From Nocardioidaceae bacterium (GTDB lineage: Bacteria > Actinomycetota > Actinomycetes > Propionibacteriales > Nocardioidaceae), in assembly GCA_020636935.1 (NCBI GenBank), contig JACJWW010000010.1, positions 16,173 to 80,172 on the forward strand: 64,000 bases of DNA, given 5' to 3'. The position numbers were made by a program, and so were the translations under genes. Positions within the stretch are counted from its first letter, which is position 1; each line of letters opens with the position of its first letter. Below the pieces are notes generated by a model. That model saw only the letters and a program-made list of their open reading frames with translations. It made no database searches and was not told the origin of the DNA. Shown piece after piece: positions 9,088-16,959 of the stretch.

Positions 9088-9695
9088 GGTCGTCTCGCCG
9101 ACTTTGGCCTGCGCCGGCCTGGTCGCGGAGCGCCGATGAGTTGCCATCCGGCGTACCCGAAGAGTGCGCAGGCCGCGATCCAGATGCCAGTGTCCTTCTG
9201 CTCCTGCGGCAGCGCAGTGGCGGCGTAGCCGACATAGGGCACCCAATATTTGACCTGGCCCCTGACCTGCTTTGACGTGAGCTCCCAAGGGTCCTCCGCA
9301 TTGTTGGCGTCGCCCTTGGTGCGCAGGCGCACGGTGCCATTGGGGTCGGTCGTCTTGGCCACAATCCGGTGGGTGACGGTCATCCCGGAGTCGGGCTTGG
9401 GGAGGAAGGTGATGATCTGACCTGGCTCAAGCCTGGCCAAGTCAGTGTTGCCATGCACCCGCTCGACCACCACCTGACTGCCGATCGGGATGGTTGGCGT
9501 CATTGAGCCGGTGAGCACAGTCAGCGGCACCCACCCCAATACCTTTGGTACGACGATCACGGCCACCAGCGCCACCGCCACCACGCTGACCAAGGCCCAA
9601 GTGATCCACGTGCCCGCTGTGCGCAAGTGCCCGCGAGACACCTGGGCGTGTGTGCCCGGTGCCTGCTGCGGCGTGCTTGCGGTCAACGTGGGCAT
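9084..9695 (-). CDS. SipW-type signal peptidase I
   Basis: A 203-residue membrane protease that removes signal peptides. A transmembrane helix (about residues 30-55) precedes the catalytic region: TGSMTPTIPIGS with Ser64, and VTHRIV with His109. His in place of the usual Lys marks the endoplasmic-reticulum/SipW branch. KGDANNAEDPW and a second C-terminal hydrophobic stretch follow. In Bacillus this branch processes TasA and TapA; here it sits directly after two TasA-like genes (18 bases from the nearer) and overlaps the LPQTG gene, so those proteins are its likely substrates. Confidence 0.92.
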   Translation of the reverse strand: MPTLTASTPQQAPGTHAQVSRGHLRTAGTWITWALVSVVAVALVAVIVVPKVLGWVPLTVLTGSMTPTIPIGSQVVVERVHGNTDLARLEPGQIITFLPKPDSGMTVTHRIVAKTTDPNGTVRLRTKGDANNAEDPWELTSKQVRGQVKYWVPYVGYAATALPQEQKDTGIWIAACALFGYAGWQLIGAPRPGRRRPKSARRP

Positions 9696-9712
9696 GAGGA
9701 GTCCGGCTCCAA

Positions 9713-10435
9713 TCAGGTCTGGGACAAGGTCAGGTCGAAGGCTCCGAAGGTGATGGCCTTGTTGGTCAATCTGGCCAGCAAGTCAGCGCCTGCGTCATCG
9801 GGCGGCACGGCCATGGTCCAGGTGACTTGGTAGCTGCCGCTCCCGTCGGCGCTGCTGACAGGCAGCGTCAACACCCAACCAGTGCCACTCGTTATCGCGG
9901 TGGTCGAGTTGTCGGGTTTGGTCACCGACGCTGAGATGGTGGCGGCGCAGGCGTAGGAGTTGCTCTGATCACCGGGGCAGGCGCCGCCCGTGTTGGGGAG
10001 CACCTCCGAGAGATCAACCATGAGATCTCCTTGAAGGTTGTCTCCGGAGGCGGTCACGGCTATTTGTCGCGTGATCGTCAACTTGTCGCCCGGCACCAAC
10101 CTCTCGGTGCCCAAGGTGGCGGTCACCTTGCGACATTCGGTGTACGGCGCCGTTGTGGCACAGGTCGTGCCAGAGACAAAACTGCGTTGCCCGACGGTGA
10201 TCTGGCTGTGTAGTTCGATGCTCGTTGTGCCACCACTGATATTGAGAGCACCAGCGGTGAGATTGCCGGTGCCGATTGCATTGGTGGTGCCCCAGAGGGC
10301 GAGAGTGTCCAATCCTCCGGTCAGCAAGAAGACTCCAAGGGTTGCGGCAACCAATGGCTTCCACAACCTCCGCAACAGTTTGTCTCCCGGTGCTGTTGCC
10401 CCGGTGGGGGTACGGCATGGATGGCTCCTCTTCAT
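9713..10435 (-). CDS. TasA-like protein with alternate-type signal peptide (second)
   Basis: 240 residues. After a long basic N-terminus comes a signal segment (VAATLGVFLLTGGLDTLALW) followed by NAIGTGNLTAGALNIS, the arrangement of SipW-processed TasA/camelysin-like proteins. The mature part is Ser/Thr-rich and beta-prone, with RLVPGDKLTITRQI and GDNLQGDL. Two cysteine pairs are present. It is likely a minor fibre subunit or adaptor, secreted and cleaved by the neighbouring peptidase. Compared with the first TasA-like protein it is longer and its signal lacks the Tyr of AYW. Confidence 0.85.
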   Translation of the reverse strand: MKRSHPCRTPTGATAPGDKLLRRLWKPLVAATLGVFLLTGGLDTLALWGTTNAIGTGNLTAGALNISGGTTSIELHSQITVGQRSFVSGTTCATTAPYTECRKVTATLGTERLVPGDKLTITRQIAVTASGDNLQGDLMVDLSEVLPNTGGACPGDQSNSYACAATISASVTKPDNSTTAITSGTGWVLTLPVSSADGSGSYQVTWTMAVPPDDAGADLLARLTNKAITFGAFDLTLSQT

Positions 10436-10464
10436 CGGGTCCTCGTCTCAGGATTTGCCCAGCC

Positions 10465-10501
10465 CGCGTGATCCGGTCGGGATCGCCGACCGGATCACGC
10501 G
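10465..10501 (-). promoter_or_regulatory. 15-bp intercistronic hairpin
   Basis: A perfect inverted repeat (arms 10465-10479 and 10487-10501, 7-base loop) between the stop of the first TasA-like gene and the start of the second. No T-run follows on the minus strand, so it looks more like an mRNA-stabilising hairpin or partial terminator than a full intrinsic terminator. It could leave the first subunit more abundant than the rest. Confidence 0.65.
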
Positions 10502-10507
10502 ACTGAA

Positions 10508-11089
10508 TCAGGGCACCTGGACCAGGTTGAGCTTGAAGTCGGTCAAGCTGGCCGTGGTGGTGACGCCATCTTGATTGGCGACGCTCGAGGGCAGTTGCAA
10601 TGCGACGATCGCCGTCTTGGCGTTGCCGCTGTCGGCCTCGGTCAGCCCAGTGGGGCTACCCGAAATGCCAGCTGCCACGGTGATCCACTTGGTCAGGTCT
10701 GTGCCCGATCCGGTGGCTGGCAGGGTGGCGGTCAGGTCGGCCTTGATGTTGTCGCCGACCAAGGTCGGGGTGGCGGTGGCGACGTACTTGAGCTTGTCGC
10801 CGGGCACGATCCGGAAGGCAGTGATGTCGATGATCTGGCTGCATCCGCTCAGACCGACCGGTGAGGTGGTGGTGTCGGTGGCAGCCGAGGTGCCATTGGC
10901 AGTGCAGTCATACCAAGCGTCCCCCGACACAGCCAAAGACAAGTTGCCCGCGGTGATGTCGCCGCTGCCCACATTGGTCGACTGCGACCAGTAGGCGAAG
11001 GTGCCGCCGACGCCAGTCAACAAGGCCAGGCCAAGGCCCGCGGCGATCGCGCCCCTTTTTGCATGGGACTTCTTCGGTGTTGCGTTCAT
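10508..11089 (-). CDS. TasA-like fibre protein with alternate-type signal peptide (first)
   Basis: 193 residues and probably the main subunit. A basic N-terminus (KKSHAKRG) leads into AAGLGLALLTGVGGTFAYWS, then NVGSGDITAGNLSL, the classic alternate-type (SipW-dependent) signal. The mature domain has FRIVPGDKLKYVATATP and VGDNIKADLTATLP, both echoed in the second protein. A GGAG ribosome site lies just before ATG 11089. As first gene of the operon, with a hairpin behind it, it should be the most expressed. Assembly into fibres is inferred from TasA and not shown here. Confidence 0.87.
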   Translation of the reverse strand: MNATPKKSHAKRGAIAAGLGLALLTGVGGTFAYWSQSTNVGSGDITAGNLSLAVSGDAWYDCTANGTSAATDTTTSPVGLSGCSQIIDITAFRIVPGDKLKYVATATPTLVGDNIKADLTATLPATGSGTDLTKWITVAAGISGSPTGLTEADSGNAKTAIVALQLPSSVANQDGVTTTASLTDFKLNLVQVP

Positions 11090-11129
11090 CAGGGTTCTCC
11101 TCAGGAATCAGACCGACGATGGCCGGCTC

Positions 11130-11172
11130 TATCCATTATGAGGTTATAAGTCCGTTTTCATACAAAAAAGTG
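11130..11172 (-). promoter_or_regulatory. AT-rich promoter region of the TasA-like operon
   Basis: A conspicuously AT-rich stretch in an otherwise GC-rich region, upstream of the first TasA-like gene. On the minus strand it contains TATAAC and CATAAT as possible -10 elements behind a run of T. The exact start cannot be assigned; the DUF3151 gene diverges from the same interval. Confidence 0.4.
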
Positions 11173-11221
11173 AGATTTGCTATGGAAAATCTGTTCTCGG
11201 CGCCTGCGTAGGATGTGGGCC

Positions 11222-11632
11222 ATGACTAACCCACAAGACCTCTTGGCTGGCCCTCCCGCGACCCTGCTTCCACCTGATCCGGCAGCTGCAGACCTGGCGC
11301 ATCAGCCAACCAAGACGGTCGTGGCGGCCCATCCCGAGTCGCCACTTGCCTGGGCGGTGCTGGCCGAGGAGGCCTTCGTTGAGGGTGCTGAAGATGTCAC
11401 GGTCTATGCCTATGCCCGAGTCGGCTATCACCGTGGCCTTGATGTCTTGCGTCGCAATGGCTGGAAGGGGCACGGGCCGGTGCCGTGGAGTCATGAGCCC
11501 AACCGAGGCTTCCTGCGTGCACTCTCTGCCCTGTCCAGAGCGGCAGGCCGGATCGGTGAGACCGAGGAGCAAGAGCGTTGTCGCTCCTTCCTGCGCGACT
11601 GCAGTGAGACTGCCTTCGAAGAGTTGCTCTAG
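11222..11632 (+). CDS. DUF3151 family protein
   Basis: 136 residues of a conserved actinobacterial protein of unknown function. It starts MTNPQDLLAGPPATLLPPDP and contains HPESPLAWAVLAEEA, AYARVGYHRGLDVLRRNGWKG and PVPWSHEPNRGFLRAL, which I recognise as DUF3151. It looks cytoplasmic and helical. ATG 11222 is preferred over the upstream in-frame start because family members begin near this point. It commonly sits near fba and purA in Actinobacteria, as here. Confidence 0.87.
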   Translation: MTNPQDLLAGPPATLLPPDPAAADLAHQPTKTVVAAHPESPLAWAVLAEEAFVEGAEDVTVYAYARVGYHRGLDVLRRNGWKGHGPVPWSHEPNRGFLRALSALSRAAGRIGETEEQERCRSFLRDCSETAFEELL

Positions 11633-11786
11633 CTGGCCTCCCGATGCGTCGGCCTGCCCCGTGAAATGGGCTGCGTCCCGTCGATTTGCTAACGTACGGC
11701 CGTAAGGGCCCGGTGCTGTTGCACTGGGCTTGGTTGTTTCTGGCCCCGCCGCGCTGGGGTCGGGAAGGGGGCAGAGAGGTGCAGAC

Positions 11787-13073
11787 ATGCCCGCAGTAGT
11801 TGTGCTCGGGGCCCAATGGGGCGATGAAGGCAAGGGCAAGGCCACCGACTTGCTGACCACCGGATCGGCGATCGACTTCTGCGTGCGCACCAGCGGTGGC
11901 CACAATGCCGGCCACACGATCGTGGTCGACGGCAAGAAGTTCGCCACCCATCTGCTGCCCAGCAGCATCTTGACGAAGTCATGCGTGTCGGTGATCGGCA
12001 ACGGCGTGGTCGTCTCTCCAGAGGCGCTGTTTCGTGAGTACGACGCGATGGTCGCAGCAGGCGTGGAGATGGGCGAGCTCAAGATCAGCGCCAATGCCCA
12101 CATCATCGCCTCCTATCACTCCACGATCGACAAGATCACCGAGAGATTTCTTGGCAAGAACAAGATCGGCACGACGGGGCGCGGGATTGGTCCGGCGTAC
12201 GCCGACAAGATCAACCGGATCGGCATCCGGATGGCGGATCTTTTCGATGAGCACATCTTGGCCCAGAAGGTCGAAGGCGCCTTGGAGTCACGCAATCACC
12301 TGCTGACCAAGGTCTACAACCGTCGCGCAATCACGGTGGATGAGGTCGTCGAAGACCTCCTCTCCTATGTCGGTCGGTTGCAGCCGATGATCGCTGACAC
12401 CTCCTTGATGATCAATCGTGCCCTTGACGAAGACAAGACCGTGCTCTTCGAGGGCGCTCAAGCCACGATGCTCGACGTCGATCACGGCACCTATCCATTC
12501 GTCACCTCGAGCAGCCCGATCGCCGGTGGTGTCTGCACCGGAGCGGGCATTGGCCCGACTCGCATCGATCGGGTGATCGGTGTGATCAAGGCCTACACCA
12601 CCCGAGTCGGCTCTGGCCCCTTCCCGACGGAGCTGTTTGACCAGGATGGCGAAGATCTCTGGCGGATCGGCGGCGAGGTCGGAGTCTCCACCGGCCGCGA
12701 TCGCCGCTGTGGTTGGTATGACGCCGTCGTCGCCCGCTATGCCAGCCGAGTAAATGGGCTCACTGAGTTTTTCATGACCAAGCTCGACGTGCTCTCGGCT
12801 TGGGAGCGGATCCCGGTGTGCGTCGCCTATGAGATTGATGGGCAGCGTCACGATGAAATGCCCATGACACAGACCGACTTCCACCACGCCAAGCCGATCT
12901 ATGAATATCTCGACGGCTGGGGCGAGGACATCTCCGGATGCCGCGAGTTTGCCCAACTCCCGGCCAATGCGCAGCGCTATGTGCAGGCGTTGGAGGAAAT
13001 GTCGGGCGCGCCCTTCTGGGCGGTCGGGGTCGGGCCTGGCCGCGAGCAGACGGTCGTCGTACGCGACCAGTGA
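11787..13073 (+). CDS. purA: Adenylosuccinate synthetase
   Basis: 428 residues. It joins IMP and aspartate using GTP, the first step from IMP to AMP. The GTP loop GAQWGDEGKGKATD is at the N-terminus, with HNAGHT, GTTGRGIGPAYADK, EGAQATMLDVDHGTYPFVTSS, and GRDRRCGWYD further along. ATG 11787 gives the canonical MPAVVVLGAQWGDEG start; 20 codons of open frame upstream lack family similarity. First of three closely spaced purine genes (purA-purD-purB). Confidence 0.97.
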   Translation: MPAVVVLGAQWGDEGKGKATDLLTTGSAIDFCVRTSGGHNAGHTIVVDGKKFATHLLPSSILTKSCVSVIGNGVVVSPEALFREYDAMVAAGVEMGELKISANAHIIASYHSTIDKITERFLGKNKIGTTGRGIGPAYADKINRIGIRMADLFDEHILAQKVEGALESRNHLLTKVYNRRAITVDEVVEDLLSYVGRLQPMIADTSLMINRALDEDKTVLFEGAQATMLDVDHGTYPFVTSSSPIAGGVCTGAGIGPTRIDRVIGVIKAYTTRVGSGPFPTELFDQDGEDLWRIGGEVGVSTGRDRRCGWYDAVVARYASRVNGLTEFFMTKLDVLSAWERIPVCVAYEIDGQRHDEMPMTQTDFHHAKPIYEYLDGWGEDISGCREFAQLPANAQRYVQALEEMSGAPFWAVGVGPGREQTVVVRDQ

Positions 13074-13113
13074 CCCCAGCAACCCACTCACCACAGAAAC
13101 GAGGGTGTAGGCC

Positions 13114-14391
13114 ATGAAGACGCTCGTGATCGGCTCGGGGGGCCGCGAACACGCACTCGCGCTGGCGCTGTCACGCGATCCGTCGGTGACGCAGGTGCAC
13201 TGCGCTCCGGGCAACCCCGGCATGGCGGACATCGCCACCCTGCATCAGGTGGACGCCTCGGATGGCACGGCAGTCGCTGAACTTGCCACGACTGTGGGCA
13301 TCGACCTGGTCGTGATCGGCCCCGAAGCACCTCTCGTAGCAGGTGTCGCCGATGCCGTACGGGCCGCGGGCATCTCCTGTTTTGGGCCGTCCAAGGAGGC
13401 GGCGCAACTGGAAGGATCGAAGGCCTTCGCCAAGGAGGTGATGGCTGCGGCAGGCGTGCCCACGGCGCAGGCGCGGGTCTGTCGTACGCCGGATGAGGCG
13501 CGCGCAGCGCTGGACACCTTCGGGGCCCCATATGTCGTCAAGGACGATGGGTTGGCCGCGGGCAAGGGTGTTGTGGTCACCTCCGACCGTGCACTTGCGC
13601 TGGCCCATGCGGCCTCGTGCGAGCAGGTCTTGATCGAGGAATTCCTCGACGGGCCCGAGGTGTCGCTCTTCGCGGTCACCGACGGTGTGACCGTCTATCC
13701 CATGCAGCCGGCACAAGACTTCAAGCGCATCAGTGATGACGATCAGGGGCCAAACACGGGCGGCATGGGTGCCTACACGCCATTGCCGTGGGCGCCCTAT
13801 GACCTGATCGATGAAGTCCTCGGCACCGTGTTGCAGCCCACGGTCGACGAGATGGCCCGGCGGGGCACGCCCTTCCAGGGTCTGTTGTACGCCGGTCTGG
13901 CCCTCACCTCGAATGGCGTGCGGGTGGTGGAGTTCAACGCTCGCTTCGGCGACCCGGAGACCCAGCCATTGATGGCGCTGCTCGACTCGCCTCTGGGTGA
14001 GCTGCTCAAGGCGGCTGCCGACTCTCGTCTGCATGAGGTCTCTGCGCCCCGTTGGCACCCGGGAGCCGCTGTTGCGGTGGTGTTGGCCAGCAAGGGATAT
14101 CCCGAGGGCTCGAGCAAGGGTGATGTGATCACCGGGGTCAGTGATGTCATTGACGCCGATGTGATCCACGCCGGTACCGCCCTCAGCGAAGGCCAACTGG
14201 TCACAGCTGGTGGGCGAGTACTGGCCGTGACCGCCTTCGGTGAAGACCTCAACCAAGCCCGTGAGCGGGCCTATCGCGGGGTTGAGGCCATCAACTTCGA
14301 GGGCGCCCAGTGGCGCACGGATATCGCCAAGCTTGCGGCGAGTGCAACTACAGATCAGAGCGCTGCTCGGGAAGCAGAAGGACCATCATGA
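13114..14391 (+). CDS. purD: Phosphoribosylamine-glycine ligase (GARS)
   Basis: 425 residues of the ATP-grasp superfamily, making glycinamide ribonucleotide from phosphoribosylamine, glycine and ATP in step 2 of purine synthesis. The N-terminus LVIGSGGREHALA is diagnostic, followed by VIGPEAPLVAG, FGPSKEAAQLEGSKAF, VVKDDGLAAGKGV, QDFKRISDDDQGPNTGGMGAYTP and FNARFGDPETQ. It starts 40 bases after purA and its stop overlaps the purB ATG (ATGA), so it is co-translated with purB. Confidence 0.97.
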   Translation: MKTLVIGSGGREHALALALSRDPSVTQVHCAPGNPGMADIATLHQVDASDGTAVAELATTVGIDLVVIGPEAPLVAGVADAVRAAGISCFGPSKEAAQLEGSKAFAKEVMAAAGVPTAQARVCRTPDEARAALDTFGAPYVVKDDGLAAGKGVVVTSDRALALAHAASCEQVLIEEFLDGPEVSLFAVTDGVTVYPMQPAQDFKRISDDDQGPNTGGMGAYTPLPWAPYDLIDEVLGTVLQPTVDEMARRGTPFQGLLYAGLALTSNGVRVVEFNARFGDPETQPLMALLDSPLGELLKAAADSRLHEVSAPRWHPGAAVAVVLASKGYPEGSSKGDVITGVSDVIDADVIHAGTALSEGQLVTAGGRVLAVTAFGEDLNQARERAYRGVEAINFEGAQWRTDIAKLAASATTDQSAAREAEGPS

Positions 14392-15806
14392 CCATGCAAA
14401 ATGTCTTGGCCAGCCGCTATGCAGGGGCCGACCTTGCTGCGATCTGGTCGCCGGAGCACAAGATCGTCTTGGAGCGTCGGCTCTGGATCGCCGTACTCCG
14501 CGCTCAGCGTGACCTCGGCATCGAGGTTCCCCAGGCAGCCATCGACGCCTATGAGGCAGCGGTCGAGCAGGTCGACCTCGACTCGATCGCAGCGCGGGAG
14601 CGGATCACTCGCCACGACGTGAAGGCGCGCATCGAGGAGTTTGCCGCGATCGCCGGGCACGAGCAGATCCACAAGGGCATGACCTCTCGTGACTTGACTG
14701 AGAATGTCGAGCAATTGCAGGTCAAGCAATCACTGGAGTTGATCCGGCATCGAGTCGTCGCCACGCTGGCGCGGCTGGCGAGATTGGCCGCTGAGCACGA
14801 GACCACAGTGATGGCAGGTCGCTCACACAATGTCGCTGCCCAGGCCACCACGCTCGGCAAGCGCTTCGCCACGGTGGCCGACGAAATGCTGATCGCGCTC
14901 GATCGGCTCGATGATCTGATCGGTCGTTATCCCCTTCGGGGCATCAAGGGGCCGATGGGCACCGCTCAAGACATGCTCGACCTGCTCGATGGCGATGCCG
15001 CAAAGATGGCCGAGCTTGAGCGACGGGTCGCTGCTCACCTCGGTTTCGAGCACGTGCTCACCTCGGTTGGCCAGGTCTATCCCCGCTCTCTCGACTTCGA
15101 TGCGCTGTCGGCCTTGGTGCAGGTGATCGCGGGGCCGTCAAATCTGGCGACCACGATCAGATTGATGGCGGGCATCGAGCTGGTCACAGAAGGCTTCAAG
15201 GAAGGGCAGGTCGGCTCATCGGCCATGCCCCACAAGATGAACACCCGATCGTGTGAGCGGGTCAACGGCTTGGCGGTGATCACTCGTGGCTATTTGTCGA
15301 TGGTCGGGGAGTTGGCCGGTGACCAGTGGAACGAAGGCGATGTCTCGTGCTCCGTCGTACGCCGGGTGGCCCTTCCCGATGCCTTTTTCGCGGCCGATGG
15401 ACTCTTCCAGACCTTCTTGACAGTCCTTGATGAGTTTGGCGCCTTCCCCGCGGTGATCCAGCGCGAACTCGACCGCTATCTGCCCTTCTTGAGCACGACC
15501 AAGGTGCTGATGGCCGCCGTACGTCGTGGCGTCGGCCGTGAACTTGCGCATGAAGCGATCAAGGAGCACGCCGTGGCGGTGGCCCTGGAGATGCGCCAAG
15601 GGCGTGCTGACAACGACCTCTTCGACCGGTTGGGCGGCGATGACCGTTTGGGGCTCACCCAGACGGAGATCGAGGCCTTGGTCAGCGAGCCACTGGAGTT
15701 CACCGGGGCTGCCAGGGCGCAGGTGCAAACGGTGGTGGCTCGCGTCGAGGGCGTGGTGAGTGCCGACCCGATAGGGGCGAAGTACACCCCAGGCGCAATT
15801 CTTTAG
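14388..15806 (+). CDS. purB: Adenylosuccinate lyase
   Basis: 472 residues of the fumarase/aspartase superfamily. It releases fumarate from SAICAR and from adenylosuccinate, acting twice in the pathway. The signature GSSAMPHKMNTR is present, along with the HKGMTSRDL region and GRSHNVAAQATTLGKRF carrying the catalytic His. ATG 14388 overlaps the purD stop; ATG 14394 is an alternative. The 218 bases up to purC hold a hairpin. Confidence 0.96.
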   Translation: MTMQNVLASRYAGADLAAIWSPEHKIVLERRLWIAVLRAQRDLGIEVPQAAIDAYEAAVEQVDLDSIAARERITRHDVKARIEEFAAIAGHEQIHKGMTSRDLTENVEQLQVKQSLELIRHRVVATLARLARLAAEHETTVMAGRSHNVAAQATTLGKRFATVADEMLIALDRLDDLIGRYPLRGIKGPMGTAQDMLDLLDGDAAKMAELERRVAAHLGFEHVLTSVGQVYPRSLDFDALSALVQVIAGPSNLATTIRLMAGIELVTEGFKEGQVGSSAMPHKMNTRSCERVNGLAVITRGYLSMVGELAGDQWNEGDVSCSVVRRVALPDAFFAADGLFQTFLTVLDEFGAFPAVIQRELDRYLPFLSTTKVLMAAVRRGVGRELAHEAIKEHAVAVALEMRQGRADNDLFDRLGGDDRLGLTQTEIEALVSEPLEFTGAARAQVQTVVARVEGVVSADPIGAKYTPGAIL

Positions 15807-15949
15807 TTCGTTTTGTGGCGATTTGTCCGAATAGTCGGTAATCTAGTCTCAGTGGTGGCCTTCGAGTCATCATCCAGCGTGCAGCGTCCCCCTCCAGCCA
15901 AAGACCTGTTCGATGGATCAGACCCAACGTGTTGGCCGCCACGACTCAG

Positions 15950-15993
15950 CCCTTGGGTGGGACCGTGTTTCGGTGCGCGGTCCCACCGAAGGG
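15950..15993 (+). terminator. Hairpin between purB and purC
   Basis: Inverted repeat with arms 15950-15965 and 15978-15993: ten perfect inner pairs, one G-G mismatch, then five outer pairs around a 12-base loop. There is no T-tract behind it. It lies only 31 bases before the purC start, so it could end purB transcription or act as a leader structure of purC. The rest of 15807-16024 shows no gene. Confidence 0.5.
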
Positions 15994-16024
15994 CTTCACC
16001 GTGTCGGCTTTGTAGGCTGCCGGT

Positions 16025-16912
16025 GTGCTGAACATCCCCCCTGCCCCTGAGCTTCCCGGCGCCAAGCACCTTCATTCAGGCAAGGTCCGCGACCTCTATT
16101 TGATGAATGACGGGCGCTTGCTGATGGTGGCCAGCGACCGGATCTCCGCCTATGACCACGTCTTGGAGACCACGATCCCCGACAAGGGTGCGATCCTGAC
16201 GCAGATGTCGCTGTGGTGGTTTGACCAGCTCGCAGATCTGGTGCCCAATCACGTCTTGTCAACCGACGTCCCCGACGATGTTGTCGGCAGGGCGGTGCTT
16301 TGTGAGCAACTCCAGATGTATCCCGTCGAGTGCGTGGCTCGTGGATATCTCACCGGGTCTGGGCTGCTCGACTACCAAGACACCGGTGCGGTCTGTGGCA
16401 TCGAGTTGCCAGCGGGGCTGGTCGAGGCGAGCCGACTTGAAGCCCCGATCTTCACCCCTGCGACCAAGGCCGAGCTTGGTGATCATGACGAGAATGTCAG
16501 CTATGACGCAGTGGTCGAGGAAGTGGGTAGTGAAGTGGCACAGCGCCTGCGTGAGTTGACCTTGGCGGTCTATGGCCGAGCCGAAGGGATCGCGCGTGAG
16601 CGGGGGATCATCCTGGCTGACACGAAGTTTGAGTTCGGGGCCCGTCAAGACGGCACGATCGTGCTTGCCGATGAAGTGCTCACCCCAGACAGCAGCAGGT
16701 TTTGGCCAGCCGCCGATTGGCAGCCCGGTCAGGTGCAGGCCTCCTATGACAAACAGATAGTGCGCAACTGGCTCACCTCGCCTGAGTCAGGCTGGGACAA
16801 GGCATCCGACCAGCCGCCACCGCCGCTGCCCGATGAAGTCGTCGAGCGCACTCGGGCACGGTATTTGGAGGCATACGAACTTCTCACAGGTCAAACCTTC
16901 AAAAGCTCCTGA
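16025..16912 (+). CDS. purC: SAICAR synthase
   Basis: 295 residues, the long form common in Actinobacteria. It ligates aspartate to CAIR using ATP. Visible motifs are HSGKVRDLYLM, ASDRISAYDHVL, IPDKGAILTQMS, PVECVARGYLTGSG, DTKFEFGARQDGTIVLADEVLTPDSSRFWP and SYDKQIVRNWL. It starts at GTG 16025. An acyl-CoA ligase follows after 47 bases on the same strand. Confidence 0.97.
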   Translation: MLNIPPAPELPGAKHLHSGKVRDLYLMNDGRLLMVASDRISAYDHVLETTIPDKGAILTQMSLWWFDQLADLVPNHVLSTDVPDDVVGRAVLCEQLQMYPVECVARGYLTGSGLLDYQDTGAVCGIELPAGLVEASRLEAPIFTPATKAELGDHDENVSYDAVVEEVGSEVAQRLRELTLAVYGRAEGIARERGIILADTKFEFGARQDGTIVLADEVLTPDSSRFWPAADWQPGQVQASYDKQIVRNWLTSPESGWDKASDQPPPPLPDEVVERTRARYLEAYELLTGQTFKSS

Positions 16913-16959
16913 CTTGCGAGTAGGTTGGCCAAGTCCGGAGTCAGCTAGATGGAGGCACC

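Noticed and set aside
9088..9288. N-terminal extension of the LPQTG protein
   Set aside because: It would overlap the signal peptidase gene for 200 bases and has no signal; the ATGA overlap at 9087 fits better.
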